64,000 nt of DNA from Kalaharituber pfeilii (GCA_015179045.1 WHUZ01000111.1:111611-175610); one strand, 5' to 3'; shown: positions 8,760 to 20,912, counted from the first letter of the stretch. Numbers and translations: made by a program. The notes: generated from the letters alone by a model not told the origin.

Positions 8760-11650
8760 ATTGGCAGGCACAGAGAGAACACTGGCGAATAGATAATCTT
8801 AGCTAACGCAGTGCAGCTTACTGATACTTCTGCGACTTGTACTGGAGTCCCGCGTAGTGCACTGGAAAACACAAAGCCTATGAAAGCACGAGTTATGGAA
8901 TCACATGTACAGTAAAGATGCAGATTTGGAATCGGCGACCATATCCTGCTGGTTTTCCATCCAATTACATATTTACTGGTATCTTGGGCTGTCATAACGT
9001 TCACTTCAGCTCCCAAAATATCGACGCATCCTAGGGTGCATCAAGCGATCCGCACAGCCAGTTCTGGGAGCCAACTGTTCCTGCAAAGCTAATTGGGATG
9101 ACAGTAGGGAGTAGATAATGATTAATTGAAGCCGGCTGAGACTTGCAGTGGATTAGGTCGCACTGAGCTGCTTCAGGCAGGTACGACACATGGTTACGAG
9201 TTGAGGGCTGTTCGGCACACGTACAAGGCCATAGAGTACTTCAGATGGCGTACTAATGTAACCACCCAAGCGGTGGCAAAATATGTAAAGCAAGCGTCTT
9301 GGATTGTAATTATTGAATAATTGAGTTGTTACAGGTAGTGAAAAGGTCTAGAGGTTGGTTATTAAAGCATAATTACATCATATTGATCAATTTTCCACAT
9401 AGAAATTCGTATGAATCCCGCCTAGATCTTCTGGTGGATCGTTGACATGGATGTCATGCTGGACCGCTGGATATCAAATGTGTTCGGCACTATGCAGTAT
9501 AAGGAAAAGCATCTGTGAGCCGTACATCCGAGTGGACCCCTCGCGACACACAGGAACTCGGCCAAAAATTTCTCCTTTCAAATATCGAGACAGATTTAGA
9601 TTCTCTGATGCCTATTCATAGTCTACTACTTTTTGTAATTTTTTAGCTACTTTATTGATTTTTTAGTGATTTTTTCGAAGAGTAGTGAAAACAGGTGCAA
9701 GGGAGGTGAGCCCGGATGCAAGTCTCGCTTTTCCTTATACTGCATAGCATTGAAGACTTATAGTTTGATATTCAATGTTACACTACATATACAACTCGAT
9801 TGTCCCGGATTTCTTGTTGTTGCACAAGTGTGTTACACAGTGGAATAAGCATGTGCTAACCAGTTGTGATTTGCTATCACACAACACTAACTCCTAAACC
9901 GAGCACAAGATTAATGGGCCCTAAGAACCAGTCTTTTTCTCCGTTTACACCCCTCAACTATCCTTTCCTCTTTGATCAATGCACCGCTGGAAAATGGAAT
10001 TATGCATGACTCACCATCTAGCGGAATATGCCGACGCGGGAATGGTCCCATTGCTGCATGGCACCTCTTCTATTAATCGTGCGTGTATAAATAGTAAAAC
10101 ATCTTAGGTGAAGGTAGCACGAAGTGGTGGCCCAGAAATCAATATCTCGGATGGGAGGATGATCAAGCGTGCTGGTTGTTCAGGGAAAATAGAGCTAGGT
10201 TCGAAGGGTTTCTATCTGTCTTCCTCGTAAGAATGGGACTTGTCACTGAGCATGATGCACCACATACGTGATAGTGATGGAGGTTATGTAAGCGCCAGGG
10301 GTAAATGAATTGAAATGTTCTGTCCAACCTGGAAACAATTCTCCGCTCGTGAACAAGCCAGCCTGGCGACGAACACATGTACTCGAGACAGTGTCACAGA
10401 CTACATTTGACTGATACATCACTCAGTTCTACCAAAAGATAGGACAGGCGCTCCTAAACAGCTGTCTGCAGTGGGTATACTTGAGGATCATAGCCAACCA
10501 GACCATGTTGTATCACCTTGCACCTTGCGCTAGCGTTGATCACGATGATCAAGCCCGTCGTTCACTTCCACGTGCCCGCCAAGCACTCCACGATCGGGTT
10601 CACTTTGAAATGAGTTTAGGGGGAAAGCAAAGAGGTTCCCTCGTATGGCTCAAGGTAGTTAATGGGAGCAACAGCAGGCACAGCGAATACAGTTTTTCGC
10701 AGCCACGCGGACCACACCGTGGCGACACCTTTACCACCAGAGAGCATCACCAGAAAAAGTATATCTATTTCAAGCACCAAAGCAAATTTATGCGCATTTA
10801 ATCACCCTAAATTAGATGCTTCGCTCCCGATGCAGCATATTTGCTTTGACAAAAACGTTGAATTTAAGTGCTGATCGTCGCTCTTCGATGTCATGGCTTG
10901 AAACCGTGCTTGGAACGGATTCCGGTACGTAATGCTTCATTGCAATGCCACCCTGTAGCTATGAAGTCAGTAACAACGACTTGAGATGTCTTACCTATAA
11001 GTAAATTTTTTTGCGGGGTCCTTCTCTAATTCAGATTTAGCAATTGTGTCACTACAAGAAATCGCTTTGGGGATTTTGCAAGTGCTGGTTAAATATAACT
11101 ATGGGAGGGCGAATAATGTGAATGTCTTCGTGGCCATCACTTCCCTGCTCTGAGTATTCTCGTGTATACAGTGAACTTACCATATCCGGGCATGGAAAAT
11201 ATAGGCTAGACAGTTTGTACAATTGTGCGAAGCTACATTTCCGTGGCGATATTATTCTGTGCGGGATATAAAGTATGTCTGTGGTTTTGCAGCCTTGGGA
11301 GCGCAGAAATATCTGTTCCGCTTGCCGGTGGTACAAGCTTTGTTGAGTTGTGGGTGCTGACGGGAATGCTTGAATCGCTGTGTCGCCCACTTGGCCGTAA
11401 AATAGTGTGACCTCACGAGTATCTTACCAAACTGCCGGTAGTGTAACCTGCCCCAGATTGACCAGTAAGCATCCACTAACTGCCATCAAGCACATCGAGG
11501 TTGCATTTGCTTACATCGCTCATGCGCTCTCCGTATGCTCTTCGCCCTGGGGTCTTCATAACACTGTAACGATAACTTGCTACCAGCATAGATCCAATTC
11601 TGTGCTCAATACTCTGTTTTCTCTTGATCTCTTTTTCCTTGATACAGAAA
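8760..11650. other. No recognisable gene
   Basis: Nearly 3 kb with no supported gene, mobile-element end or RNA gene. Short open frames occur (for example 10481-10801 +) but none shows a domain, signal peptide or a neighbour on which to build a spliced model. The part near 8700-8760 is presumably the promoter region of the Cys-rich gene; TATTTATA is read on the minus strand at 8710-8703, about 155 bp before its ATG. Confidence 0.4.
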
Positions 11651-11657
11651 TTCCTAC

Positions 11658-11713
11658 TTTTTTTTTTTTTTTTTTTAATATCACATAACTTGCAGCTGTT
11701 CGCCATGGCCGAG
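11658..11713 (-). mobile_element. Decayed mini-retroposon B
   Basis: Poly(T), AATATCACATAACTTGCAGC, then TGTTCGCCATGGC: the B hairpin with part of the 3' stem lost. No convincing target duplication remains, so it is probably old. Confidence 0.65.
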
Positions 11714-11724
11714 CTCCTAGGTAC

Positions 11725-13020
11725 TTAACAGTAGGCCACCAAGATATCCTGCATTCCCCAAGTTTTAAGACTTAACAGATGGATCTGAGATATCTTTGCA
11801 TTCTTCTGCTTAGTCCTAGCAGGGGCCGACCGCAAGTTACCAGTCTCTAACCGGAAAGTTACCCTAGGCTGCCTTAACAACCCCTGTATGCTCGCCGAAA
11901 ACGTAACCCCTGTCACCTCAGACATAGCCAAACTTAGGTACAGAAATGACATGCAGGAATGATCCAGGATTTTCGATAACTCTGCCTCTAAGATAGCTTT
12001 GAAATTTTCCCTGAATTTTGGGAGACCGCGATAATCGGTACACTTTAAACAAGTTTCCTGGAATTCTTCCATTCAAAAAATATCGTAGATGTACCTCCAA
12101 CGCCTGCCTCGCAACTCACGTGGATCTCGAGTTATGTAAGCGCAGCGAATACATTGATTGATTGTCCTTTTGCATGTATTCTTCCAACACGAGAATCCCC
12201 CGATGTTGGCCCTGTGACACTCATTATGAACACGTACGTGAGTGGATTAGTCCATTGGTAGACTGGCCGGTCCTTGAATGGGCCAGGTAAAATACAATCG
12301 AACCTCTCTGATGGGATCCTATCACATTGGGTAACATGTCATATTGGATCAACTTTGCGGACCCAAGCCAATAGAGCCAGTGGTGATTATTGGATATTTT
12401 GCCTTATTGGATAATACTCGGTAGTGCTGACCTGATCCAAGATAACAGGTTCTACTGATATCATATATTGCTCTTCACATTTGTTATGTTGTTATATTTA
12501 GCATATCCGACCTGGATCAGAGAAATCTAGCACATGTGCAATATTTGCTAACTAGTCATAGTATCCCATTGTTTCAATCCTTTAGATACCCTAATAGGTG
12601 GTACAGCATAATCGCAAAGCGGAACCTTTCCTTCCTGAACTGGATGTTTAACCATGTGTAGGTTGCAGCGCCATGTAGAGCACTGGTAAATCTATTCAGC
12701 TCCATTCATCTAATAGGGCCACTGATGAGTGCCGTGGGCCAGCTATTACCTCTGCACAAAGGTGAGTGGCCCCAGATATCCATACCAGAACGAATGGCCC
12801 TGCCTAACTGTCCGGATTCTGAAATGATTTGCCCATGCCATCCATACTTCAGCCGGATCACCTAAGCGATTGGGCCAAGTGGCCTGGATAAATGAATCGA
12901 GCAGCTGGTGATCTGAGTGAAAAATTTTGCACTTATCGGACCAGACTGTTGCCGCTTTTATCTCTTAATTGTCTGTCTTGGCCAATAAATATATCATGCC
13001 TTTATTGCTATTAATGGGGC
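11725..13020. other. No recognisable gene
   Basis: A minus-strand frame at 11725-12072 (115 codons) has no family features. From 12240 onward the sequence has few open frames. Nothing else could be supported. Confidence 0.35.
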
Positions 13021-13023
13021 CTC

Positions 13024-13073
13024 TTTTTTTTTTTTAATGTCAGGTAACCCGCTTCCCGCTATTCGCTGTGGCA
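13024..13073 (-). mobile_element. Decayed mini-retroposon B
   Basis: A T-run followed by AATGTCAGGTAACCCGC and TATTCGCTGTGGCA, a diverged B hairpin. No target duplication was found. Confidence 0.5.
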
Positions 13074-13512
13074 AGTCCTATCAGTAGGGAGGGGGATGAT
13101 TTTCATGAGAATTCATGCATTTAAGCAGTGTGCCTCTAACCAGCGTATGCATGCTTCTAGGCTGATGTCAATAGTTATATAATTTGACTCGTGTTTGGCC
13201 TCTATAATTTGTCTGCCCTCACCATTCATGCGTGCAGTGATCACTCATGGATAGAGTGGGCCCCTCACACCTGGTCCTGGCCATGCAGGAGCGGCCCAGC
13301 TAAGATGTCTGGCCTCGCATAAATTTACTGCATCGATCCAGGACCTGGAACCATGTACTAGTAACAGAAAGAAACAGCACGCCGGCAGGTGTTTTTGTTC
13401 TGTAAGCTGTGATGAGACAACAGAACAATTCTCTTCCCAAATCATTGATCATTATTGTAGCACATCAAACTATCGTATTCCGATGCACACCATATTGGTC
13501 GAAATTTCAGCT

Positions 13513-13668
13513 TTCCCGCATATTGGCAGGCAAATGCGGTGCAACCATGCTCTCCCGCATATTGGCAGGCAAATGCGGTGCAACCATGCTCTCCCGCATA
13601 TGGGCAGGCAAATGCGGTGCAACCATGCTTTCCCGCATATTGGCAGGCAATTGCGATGCAACCATGCT
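13513..13668. repeat. 39-bp minisatellite, 4 copies
   Basis: Four contiguous 39-bp units beginning (T/C)TCCCGCATATTGGCAGGC at 13513, 13552, 13591 and 13630. Units 1-3 are almost identical and unit 4 has two changes. Frames on both strands stay open across the array because 39 is divisible by three; this is not evidence of a gene. Confidence 0.92.
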
Positions 13669-13744
13669 TTCGAGATGTTGGGACATATATACTCATGGAT
13701 TTCATTATCAATCCAGGGAATAAAAATTTGGAACAACTAACTTA

Positions 13745-15687
13745 GGATATAAATCTAAACCAAGCAGATAGCTCTACCTTATTAGCCTTTCCTTGCTCGA
13801 GTCCTTCGTGCAACTGTCTTCGAGCCTCGCGGAAGCACTGAGGTCGGAATGTGAAAACTAGTATACATAAGAAGATAAACACGTAAATCACAACGTAGCA
13901 ACCGTAAATAGAAAACATAGTTCCTCCGCTCTCTCTGGCACTTTCTCGACAAATAATGTTGCAAACTTGGATGGCCTTTCTAATTAGTTGTCAATTCGTA
14001 CCGTAATTCAACACCAAGCGAGCCGCAGAACGTGCCCACTTCTGTGCCAAAAGTGACCAACTCCACTACTATAACAAATTTTAATGCAGCCTTCTAAAGA
14101 GGTTAAGCCAACAGCCACTCTTTCTACCAGCACCTTTAATTCCCTGATTTTTGGGCAGTTAATGAATTATGGCTCTGCACATTTTTGCACGCTTCTTGGC
14201 ATACATTATTGCAGTGATAAATTCTAAAGTCTGCACCTGCATACATTCAAGGAAACTATTGAGACTTGTAATATTGTAATTGAATTATATGTAAAAATGT
14301 CAAAACAGGAGCGAAGCGATTTCTGAAGTAGCTGTGAAGATATCCACAATATCATAGAGACAATTTTTATGTGAATGACTCCAAAACTAGGTATTTGGAT
14401 TCTCACTTTGCAATTGCTCAATTTAAATGGAGAAAAATACATAATATCACCCTGCTGTATAGATAAGGCTCTTCAGCCACAATTTCCATGCCGTTACAAA
14501 TGACATAATTGCCCCTCGGCTGCCCAAAACTATGTTTTTGGTGAAGCAAATATGTAAAAAATGCCTGGTTTTGTTTACATGCAAACAGTATACAGAATTC
14601 TGTGGTAATTGTGGAGATATTTGCTTTTCTCGGTTTTTTGGGTCACATTGCCCACATAGAGCTAACGGTGTATGGAAGGACCAACAAACCGGGTCGGGTT
14701 CGAAATTCTACGTACACTACAAACACCGCTTTCACGGCCAGCGACCGCCCCGGCGGTCGAGGCTGGTGGACCACTCTTCCACCGGGTTGCCCTCTACTCC
14801 CACCTCTTCTTATTTAAGTTTTTCCAGCACTGCAAGGTGACTTGATTTGCTTTTGTCGGGTGGCCGGTTTTGGTGCGGAAGTGGGCTTGTTTGAGGGAGT
14901 GGCTCGCTTGGCAGTGAATGACGTACTATAGTGGCTCACAGCAACCCAGGGAACGGAAAATTGTCAAATCTGCACACCGCCTGGCAATGGCGGGACTGCC
15001 CTCGAGCTCTGTTTTACTGTAAGAATGGGATGCCTTCGGATGGAGAGGATACAAACGAGTCAATTGATTGATCAGAATAATGACTCACATGTACGTACAA
15101 GACCTGCCGCTTATAATATTCTTCCCCGGCCCGACAATCTTCCGAAGACAGCAAGGATACAACAATTCAACTATCTGCCGGTTCCGCCGTTTATCTGCTT
15201 AATCATCCGCCGGTTCCACAATCTACAGTACCCTTCCTATACCGGATCGGCATCTTTCGTTCGGTATAGCAAGGTTCCGCAGAAATACACTAGGGGTTGG
15301 CAGCCAAATGTATCGGAGATTTCCTATTTGGCAAATAGATTTACACCTGCAGCCTACTTTGTCGATACCGTATCGAGGTTAGTAAGTGTTGTATGCAGGG
15401 GTGGGGTAGCCAGGATTGGACGTATCAGTATTAGCGCATCCGGTATGGCAGGCGCGATTTGTATGGGGAACCGTTGTCGCCCATCCGGTATATGATAGCA
15501 AGGTATCCGATATAGCGGTCCGGTATAGCAAGGGTAGACTGGAGTCGCGAGGAGGCCAGCCGATTCGCGGGTACTGTCAGGGTGACCCAACAAAGTATCA
15601 ATGATAAGCGATGAGAGATGACGCATGATAATCACGCCATCCATAGTTATAATGGTGAAGAAGAAAAGCTTGTTAGTTAGCACGCAA
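13745..15687. other. No recognisable gene
   Basis: About 1.9 kb of mixed sequence. Several copies of CCGGTATAGCAAGG-like words occur between 15160 and 15535 (GGTATAGCAAGG at 15261 and 15521). No domain-bearing frame is present. Confidence 0.35.
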
Positions 15688-15812
15688 TGTTAAATAAAAT
15701 AATGCAAATAACCGACGTCTATATATAGAGGCCTCCACGGCCTCTATACAAAGGTCAAGTTCCAAGCGTTGTCCTAAGTTACACCTACACTTCGCTGCAA
15801 TCGCAGTTATGA
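15688..15812 (+). mobile_element. Solo LTR relic
   Basis: Starts TGTTAAATAAAATAATG, has a TATATATAG box at 15721-15729 and the block GGTCAAGTTCCAAGCGTTGT at 15752, which recurs near 40463 and 58850 in the same order. The 3' end is worn and no target duplication was seen. The orientation is inferred from the TATA-to-end order. Confidence 0.5.
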
Positions 15813-15937
15813 GACGACCCCCGCACAAAAAAAAAACAAAAACAAAAAAAACAACAAAAAAAAAACAACCAGAAACGTTTTCCAGCAGGATGCAGCAATC
15901 AGAAATTTTAGCAAAGGAAATTGTCGTTAGGTGGGCA

Positions 15938-16000
15938 GATGCAAAGTTTCGCCTACACGATGCAAAGTTTCGCCTACACGATGCAAAGTTTCGCCTACAC
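15938..16000 (+). repeat. 21-bp tandem repeat, 3 copies
   Basis: Three identical head-to-tail copies of GATGCAAAGTTTCGCCTACAC-type 21-bp units, then a fourth partial GATGCAG. The unit is a multiple of three, so it reads as a periodic peptide on both strands. Confidence 0.95.
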
Positions 16001-16149
16001 GATGCAGGTGGCCTCAGAGATTGAAGGCGTCCACACCTTAGTACCATAGTCGCCAACGGCGTAGCTGCAGTACAAGAGGGCATTGTGATCCACTTCTCGG
16101 TAGTTTGATATTGTGCACGCCATGCGGGGTTAGCTAACGGGCTACTTGC

Positions 16150-16210
16150 CCTGCCTTGGGCGGACAGCTGCGTGCGGGGTCACGTGAAACCAAAAAAAAA
16201 AAAAAAAAAA
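16150..16210 (+). mobile_element. Mini-retroposon B in host pseudogene
   Basis: 61 bp, CCTGCCTTGGGCGGACAGCT to GTCACGTGAAACC plus A-run. Perfect duplication GGCTACTTGC at 16140-16149 and 16211-16220. It lies at the left edge of the open frame that continues at 16211. Confidence 0.9.
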
Positions 16211-16557
16211 GGCTACTTGCAGGAGAAGAGAACTTTAAAGCCGAAATTATACGAAAACCAGCACCAGGCGGCCCCCTGACAGAGTCCGGAAGTATTCCGA
16301 AGGACATGATTCCACGAAATCTGGAAGAAGTGTACCCAAACGGAGCCGCACAATCGAATACTGCATTCAGTCACATGGATGGAGAACTGGATATTATTTA
16401 TCGCGATATCAAAAACCTGCGAGCTAAGTTAAACAAGCAGAATGTTTTTTTTTTTTTTTTTTTATTTTTTATTTCACGTAACCCCGCTTGCAGCTGTTCG
16501 CCATGGCAGGGCAAGCAGAATGATGGTGGGGGTGACTACCACAATTTCCTGACGTAG
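16211..16557 (+). pseudogene. Unrecognised host gene, piece 1
   Basis: A plus-strand frame with an ordinary, non-repetitive protein-like composition (for example AGEENFKAEIIRKPAP, DMIPRNLEEVYPNGA, DIIYRDIKNLRAKL). It is interrupted by the B insertion at 16445-16511; ignoring that insertion and one copy of its duplication, the same frame continues (KLNKQNDGGGDYHNF) to the stop at 16555. The 5' end is unclear, as an in-frame stop precedes the 16150 insertion. No family was recognised. Together with the two pieces that follow on the same strand it may be one spliced gene. Confidence 0.45.
16445..16511 (-). mobile_element. Mini-retroposon B in host pseudogene
   Basis: Poly(T), TATTTCACGTAACCCCGC, then the B hairpin to GGCAGGG. 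Perfect duplication CAAGCAGAATG at 16434-16444 and 16512-16522. Confidence 0.92.
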
Positions 16558-16764
16558 ATGTACTGGTCCACTATTAATATGATTATCATCAGCAGATTAA
16601 CAAACCTCATGAGGAAAAAGACGAGGATTACGGGGGCGGCAATCCTGCCGTAGGCTAGCAGCCTGTATGCCGGGTTACGCGAATGATCACTGCGACGTCG
16701 AAAGGAATGAGCACTCCAAATATATTGAGAATGAGCCGTTTTTGCCCGCACCGCAAAATGATAC

Positions 16765-16908
16765 ATGACAACTGTCGATGCATCGGATGGAACGGACGCT
16801 CACAAGCACATTGACACGCACCTGAACGTGCTCCATAAGATCTTCGATTTCCTCTTTAAGTCATACTCGGACGAAAAGTTTGATAGTAAGAAGGTGCAAG
16901 GTGGCTAG
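16765..16908 (+). pseudogene. Unrecognised host gene, piece 2
   Basis: A 47-codon frame from an ATG: MTTVDASDGTDAHKHI, then THLNVLHKIFDFLFKSY and a charged end SDEKFDSKKVQGG before TAG. The composition is protein-like and amphipathic, and it sits between two other coding-looking pieces on the same strand. It could be a first exon or an exon whose splice site has decayed. No function is proposed. Confidence 0.35.
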
Positions 16909-17024
16909 GAGAGTCTTCGATTTCCTCATGCCAGCAGACTGCTAGGAGATAGCAGCTGCTAAGGAGCAAGCAGAGAATTGTAGCCAATGAGCCGAGAATC
17001 AGCACCGGGTCTCAACCTCTAACG

Positions 17025-18252
17025 CGGCCCGATCCCGTCCACGAGGAACTCGGCCTCCTTCCTCCGTATGAGTCAGCCTCCCCCAAGCGTGCCAACGTTC
17101 AAGCCCCCCTGCCACCTAACCAGTACTCAACAAAGAAAACGTCCCCCATGCCGATCTTAGGACTCGGAGATTATTTTCTTTTTCTTTTCTTTTTTTTAAA
17201 TAATATTATTACTCACATGTCGCACTGTGGGCTATGGTGAGATTAAGTACATGAGGAAGTAAAGGGAATAACAAAGGCGAACAAGAAAAGGAAATAACCA
17301 AGTGATGTACAGCTACTCTCTCCCAGCCGATTCCAACATCGCCGCTAAAGGGTCGCCCTCCCCCTCCTTCGTGTCTGGGGGTTCTCCCACCGCCGACTAC
17401 CCCCCGGGTTAGGACTCGGAGAGCCGCCAGTACCGCCGCGGCCAACCCAGCGAAGGAGAGACCAGCAGTCAGTGAAACACGAGAAAGAGGAAACACAAAA
17501 AACATCTTTCCCCAGTATTGTCCCTGACTTCTTGAGAAAACCGAAGCCAAAAAAGGAGAACGGTACAGTAATGGACGCACCGAAGACATAAGTGACGAGT
17601 TTGATCCAAGTTCGTACTTGCTGGCACGGAATGTGATGGAATAGCTTACTTCGCCAGATGAACAGAAGTCGCCTGATAAACAGGAGGCGCAGAGGCTCGA
17701 GTGGATCGGTAAGATCCTGGACTCCCTCCACCGTCCGTCCCAAGGCCCATCGTCTTTCAAACCAACCACCGCCATTCAAATGCAGAAGGGAGAAGCGGGA
17801 GCAGTTGAGGAATCTTGGTCATATGATTGCTAATCGCAGCCTCATTAACAACGGTATGGGCTTGTGGGAAGGCAAATTGGGATTTGGCTTGCGAGAAGTT
17901 TTGAATCGCCTGATCACCTCAAGCACATATTGGATCGTTTCAGTAAAACGCATTTGGATGGTAGTCCTGGGTGGGAGGATCTTGAGCGGATCGTCGGGGA
18001 AATTGGACAAAAGGAGCAAATTGAAGGCGTGGATCCGGAAATTTTCTGTTCTCTGGAAAGTTACCGCGCCCAATGATCTCCCCAAAGCCCATCATCGTCA
18101 GTTGCTCCGGCATTGAAGGCTCATTCGACATCCAGCGGGTTATTGTGACTCTCTTGGAGGTGAAGTACAAGAAGAGGATGCAGAAAACAAGCGACAAACC
18201 GCGGGGAGCACAATTGTTAGAGATTCGCAGCGATGTCCGGTCGGAGGTATGA
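17025..18252 (+). pseudogene. Unrecognised host gene, piece 3, LINE-disrupted
   Basis: The frame beginning PDPVHEELGLLPPYES runs to PILGLG at 17170, is cut by a 238-bp family A LINE, and resumes in frame after the duplicated target site as EPPVPPRPTQRRRD and SFPSIVPDFLRKPKPK. Then DEFDPSSYLLARNVME is followed by TAG (in frame), LTSPDEQKSPDKQEAQRLEW, a break near 17830, DHLKHILDRFSKTHLDG, GWEDLERIVGEIGQKE and, after another shift near 18075, ISPKPIIVSCSGIEGSFDI and TLLEVKYKKRMQK to the stop at 18250. The long non-repetitive stretches argue for a real former gene; the stops and shifts make it a pseudogene unless some breaks are introns. The family was not recognised. Confidence 0.5.
17171..17408 (-). 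mobile_element. 5'-truncated family A LINE in host gene
   Basis: A 238-bp insertion: T-rich tail, AATATTATTACTCACATGTC, decayed A hairpin, then part of a LINE body. Perfect 14-bp duplication TTAGGACTCGGAGA at 17157-17170 and 17409-17422. The flanking host frame is continuous across the empty site. Confidence 0.88.
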
Positions 18253-18662
18253 CGGGTCGGAGTGTTGGATATCAATGCATTTGGGGGCCATGATACAACC
18301 GGCTCTTCTACCTAAAGTTTAACACCATTATTGTTCCATGCGTTACAATGGCTGTTACCCTGATGTTCCCCGCATTGGATAGGTAGCTATAGCATGAAAG
18401 TCTGCGCTGCCAAAGATGACAGGACTCGACTGCTACCAGTAACATAACGAATCCGGGAGTGGCTCCCATCTCCGCTGAAGCTAAGTGAGACTCGCAGACC
18501 TCATGTCTGGCTTCCTGTCGTGTATTAGCCATACTGTTAGCTATGTTCTGGTGCGCTCGCGAGTCCTGTCCTCTCACGAAGCGGACAGGGACGCTACCAA
18601 ACGGCCCGGTACTGTCAGACATACGAATACTGTTTCTAACCATGTACTAAAGCCTTCGGCGC
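18253..18662. other. No recognisable gene
   Basis: Mixed sequence after the host pseudogene. No supported feature. Confidence 0.35.
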
Positions 18663-18712
18663 TCCCTGCCATAGGCTGGTTGCCTATATGCGGAGTTACG
18701 TGACCCCAAAGG
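18663..18712 (+). mobile_element. Mini-retroposon B, split from its A-run
   Basis: TCCCTGCCATAGGCTGGTTG and TGCCTATATGCGGAGTTACG: a B hairpin with the strong inner stem ATAGGC/GCCTAT. Its A-rich tail appears to be the CAAAAAAAGAAAA at 19088-19100, separated by the family A insertion that follows. Confidence 0.6.
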
Positions 18713-19076
18713 AAAGACTTGGAGAAGGTTAGGAAGTGGTTGGAAGAAGACAACATGGAGTTAGATAAGAAGACAACGGGCATAAGATGGCTGCGGAGGA
18801 AGCAGACACTAGAGGAGGAAGGGAAGAAGACAAGCTCCGTCGTGGTATACACAAAGACAAGGGTGGAGGCTGGGAAAGTCAGACTTGGGGGGAAGTGGCT
18901 GAGATCGGAGAAGTACGAGCCAAACAGGAAAAGGGAATAGATAGGCTCGGACCCCGGTCCAAATACCTGTACTTAGTGCTTTTTTCCTTTGTTAGTTAGT
19001 CTTTATATATATACCTCGCCATAGCCCACAGGGCGGCATGCGAGTAATGAAATAAAAAAAAAAAAAAAAAAAAAAA
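18713..19076 (+). mobile_element. 5'-truncated ORF1-only half-LINE, family A
   Basis: 364 bp holding the ORF1 C-terminal domain (18719-18940: LEKVRKWLEEDNMEL, GIRWLRRKQTLEEEGKKTSS, KVRLGGKWLRSEKYEP, ending NRKRE-stop), a short 3' UTR, the A hairpin at 19015 and an A-run. The flanking duplication is imperfect, GTGACCCCAAAGG at 18700-18712 versus GTGACCAAAGG at 19077-19087. The stop falls at the same codon region as in the copies at 5798, 36751, 54069 and 59406. Confidence 0.82.
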
Positions 19077-19339
19077 GTGACCAAAGGCAAAAAAAGAAAA
19101 CCTCTTCAGCAATGATTTCTCTCTAAAGAAATTAAACTACAATGATTTATGTTCCTGAATAATTTGATTTCTCTCTTTACCCCATCCTGCGGGGACTGGG
19201 ATTTTTATTCTCACAATTTTGCATTACTAATGGTAACTAGGGGATATATATCAATTCGTATGGCATCCTTAGTTCTCAAACTGGCAATGTATATAAATCA
19301 CCCTTCCTTCCAGCATGATTACACGCTCTGGCTTTCTTC

Positions 19340-19800
19340 TGTCGGGTGACGCCGCCATCTGTTGAAGTGGAACCATTGTCGCAATCAACGAGCATAGCTT
19401 TCGCATCTTTTAATACAATCTTGAAAAGGAGGACTGTAGAAACTCAGATGGACGGGGTGTAAGTGGAGGTCAGTGAACGGATGAGAGCTCAAACAACGGC
19501 CATACGCACTCCTGATCCATTATCGCCTGGTTGGTGTTAGGGATGCAGTGCTGTGGGATAATCGAACGCGAGGTACTAGAAACTTAGAACGATAACAAAT
19601 CTCGCAGCGGGTGCGGGATTATGTGAGGCTCAAGTCGGGTAACTTTCCGATCTGCCTGGATAGGGTTAAAATTAGCGAAGACATTATAGTAGAAACCGGA
19701 CGGCCTTCTGATGGATGTGCGTCGCACCCGCTGGTGTTCACTAGGTTTGGAAGTATCAAATTTCGCCTTGCTGCAACAAATGTCTTTTGCTAGCTATCAT
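19340..19800 (-). pseudogene. BTB-family gene 5' remnant
   Basis: About 460 bp that align, with many changes, to 61605-62090, the 5' end and upstream flank of the BTB gene at 60590-61673. It includes the segment coding DAKA(M/T)L and the RSS/RSP-FKIVLK region, and a short upstream frame MDQECVWPLFELSS at about 19525-19480 whose counterpart MDTECVWPLFELSS lies at about 61795. The BTB core is missing, so this is a truncated duplicate. Confidence 0.6.
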
Positions 19801-19850
19801 GACGATGGGGTAGTTATTCCGTCGCCTATCTTGGGCTTAATAATCAACTT

Positions 19851-19916
19851 TCTTTTTTCAAAGTCATGTAACTTAACCCCGCTTGAAGCTGTTCGCCATC
19901 TCGGGGCTCTGCCTCT
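19851..19916 (-). mobile_element. Decayed mini-retroposon B
   Basis: A T-rich run, TCATGTAACTTAACCCCGCTT, and AGCTGTTCGCCATCTCGGGG: a diverged B hairpin inside the duplicated BTB flank. No target duplication is visible; the corresponding place near 62140 also carries a B-type copy, so this could be a shared ancestral insertion. Confidence 0.5.
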
Positions 19917-19979
19917 CTCCATTGGTTCTTACGTGATAACTTTCGCATTCTTGGCAGGCCACCAATCTGCGTAACAATG

Positions 19980-20389
19980 TTAACGTTTCTACAGGTGCGT
20001 ACTTCACGAACTACAATACTACTGTAGAGGCAACGTGCGGTCTGATTTGACTGTAAGGCAGTAATTACCTAATAGTACTTAGCTTAGCCCAAAGCATTTG
20101 TGTTTTTCCCTGAACCTTGGTGCATTGTAGGTGTAGAGAAAATGTCAGCAAGTCGTGTAAGATAGACAGATAGTATCCACTACTGCCTTTGGACGGACAG
20201 GAACGGTGAGAACTGGCGGAAAGAACGTACGACCAAATGCGAGTGCCAGTGCGAAAGTATGGGTGCGAAAAGAAGATATGAGATTCTTGATTGTATGAGA
20301 TAGCAGAGGAAGTCTATACTATACGTATGATATCGGTGAAGCGCCTCACATGATGCCCTTATCTCCACGTGCTTTCCATGACAAGCCTA
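19980..20389. other. No recognisable gene
   Basis: No supported feature between the BTB remnant and the start of the duplicated BTB segment. Confidence 0.35.
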
Positions 20390-20912
20390 CCCTTTGCTGT
20401 ACTTACCCATTCCGTCGTCGTCCCCACATTGGTTGGTCAAATATTGGTGCAGCATTCCCCAAGACTTGGAGAATAGTATCTAATTTTACAATATTGACTG
20501 AAGGGAGCACGACCATGTCTTTCTAATCAAACACACTCCAGCAAGAGGGGTGCATGTGTTGCATCCGCAAGCGGCAAGTACGCTGGGGCTAAGGGCATCT
20601 GGAATACATTTTTTTCCCTTTTCCGGATCCGTTCCTGCAATTTTGGGATGAAGCTGTGCACTGTGCAAGGAGGGTGAATTTGGTTCAGTGAAACCAGCAT
20701 GGACATTTCATTTCCCTTACGTTGTGAACGTTAGCCACATGTGGAATGTTTGCGTTGATGCTCCCGCTCGCGCTTTTTCAGAGTTGTTTTATTTTTTTGG
20801 TGCTGTATCATGTGCAGTATTGTAGTTCTAGGACCGATGCCGTTTCCCCAACACACAGGAGGATCCGGGGATCTCTACTGTATTTAGCTTACTTTCTGTT
20901 TTTCTTATAATA

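Noticed and set aside
13513..13668. Possible CRISPR-like array
   Set aside because: The units are contiguous with no spacers; it is a minisatellite in a eukaryotic genome.
20486..20668. 60-codon minus-strand frame repeated at 28252-28434 as a separate gene
   Set aside because: Repeated only because the BTB segment is duplicated; the cysteines are few and no start or splice context was found. Noted as a possible decayed last exon only.
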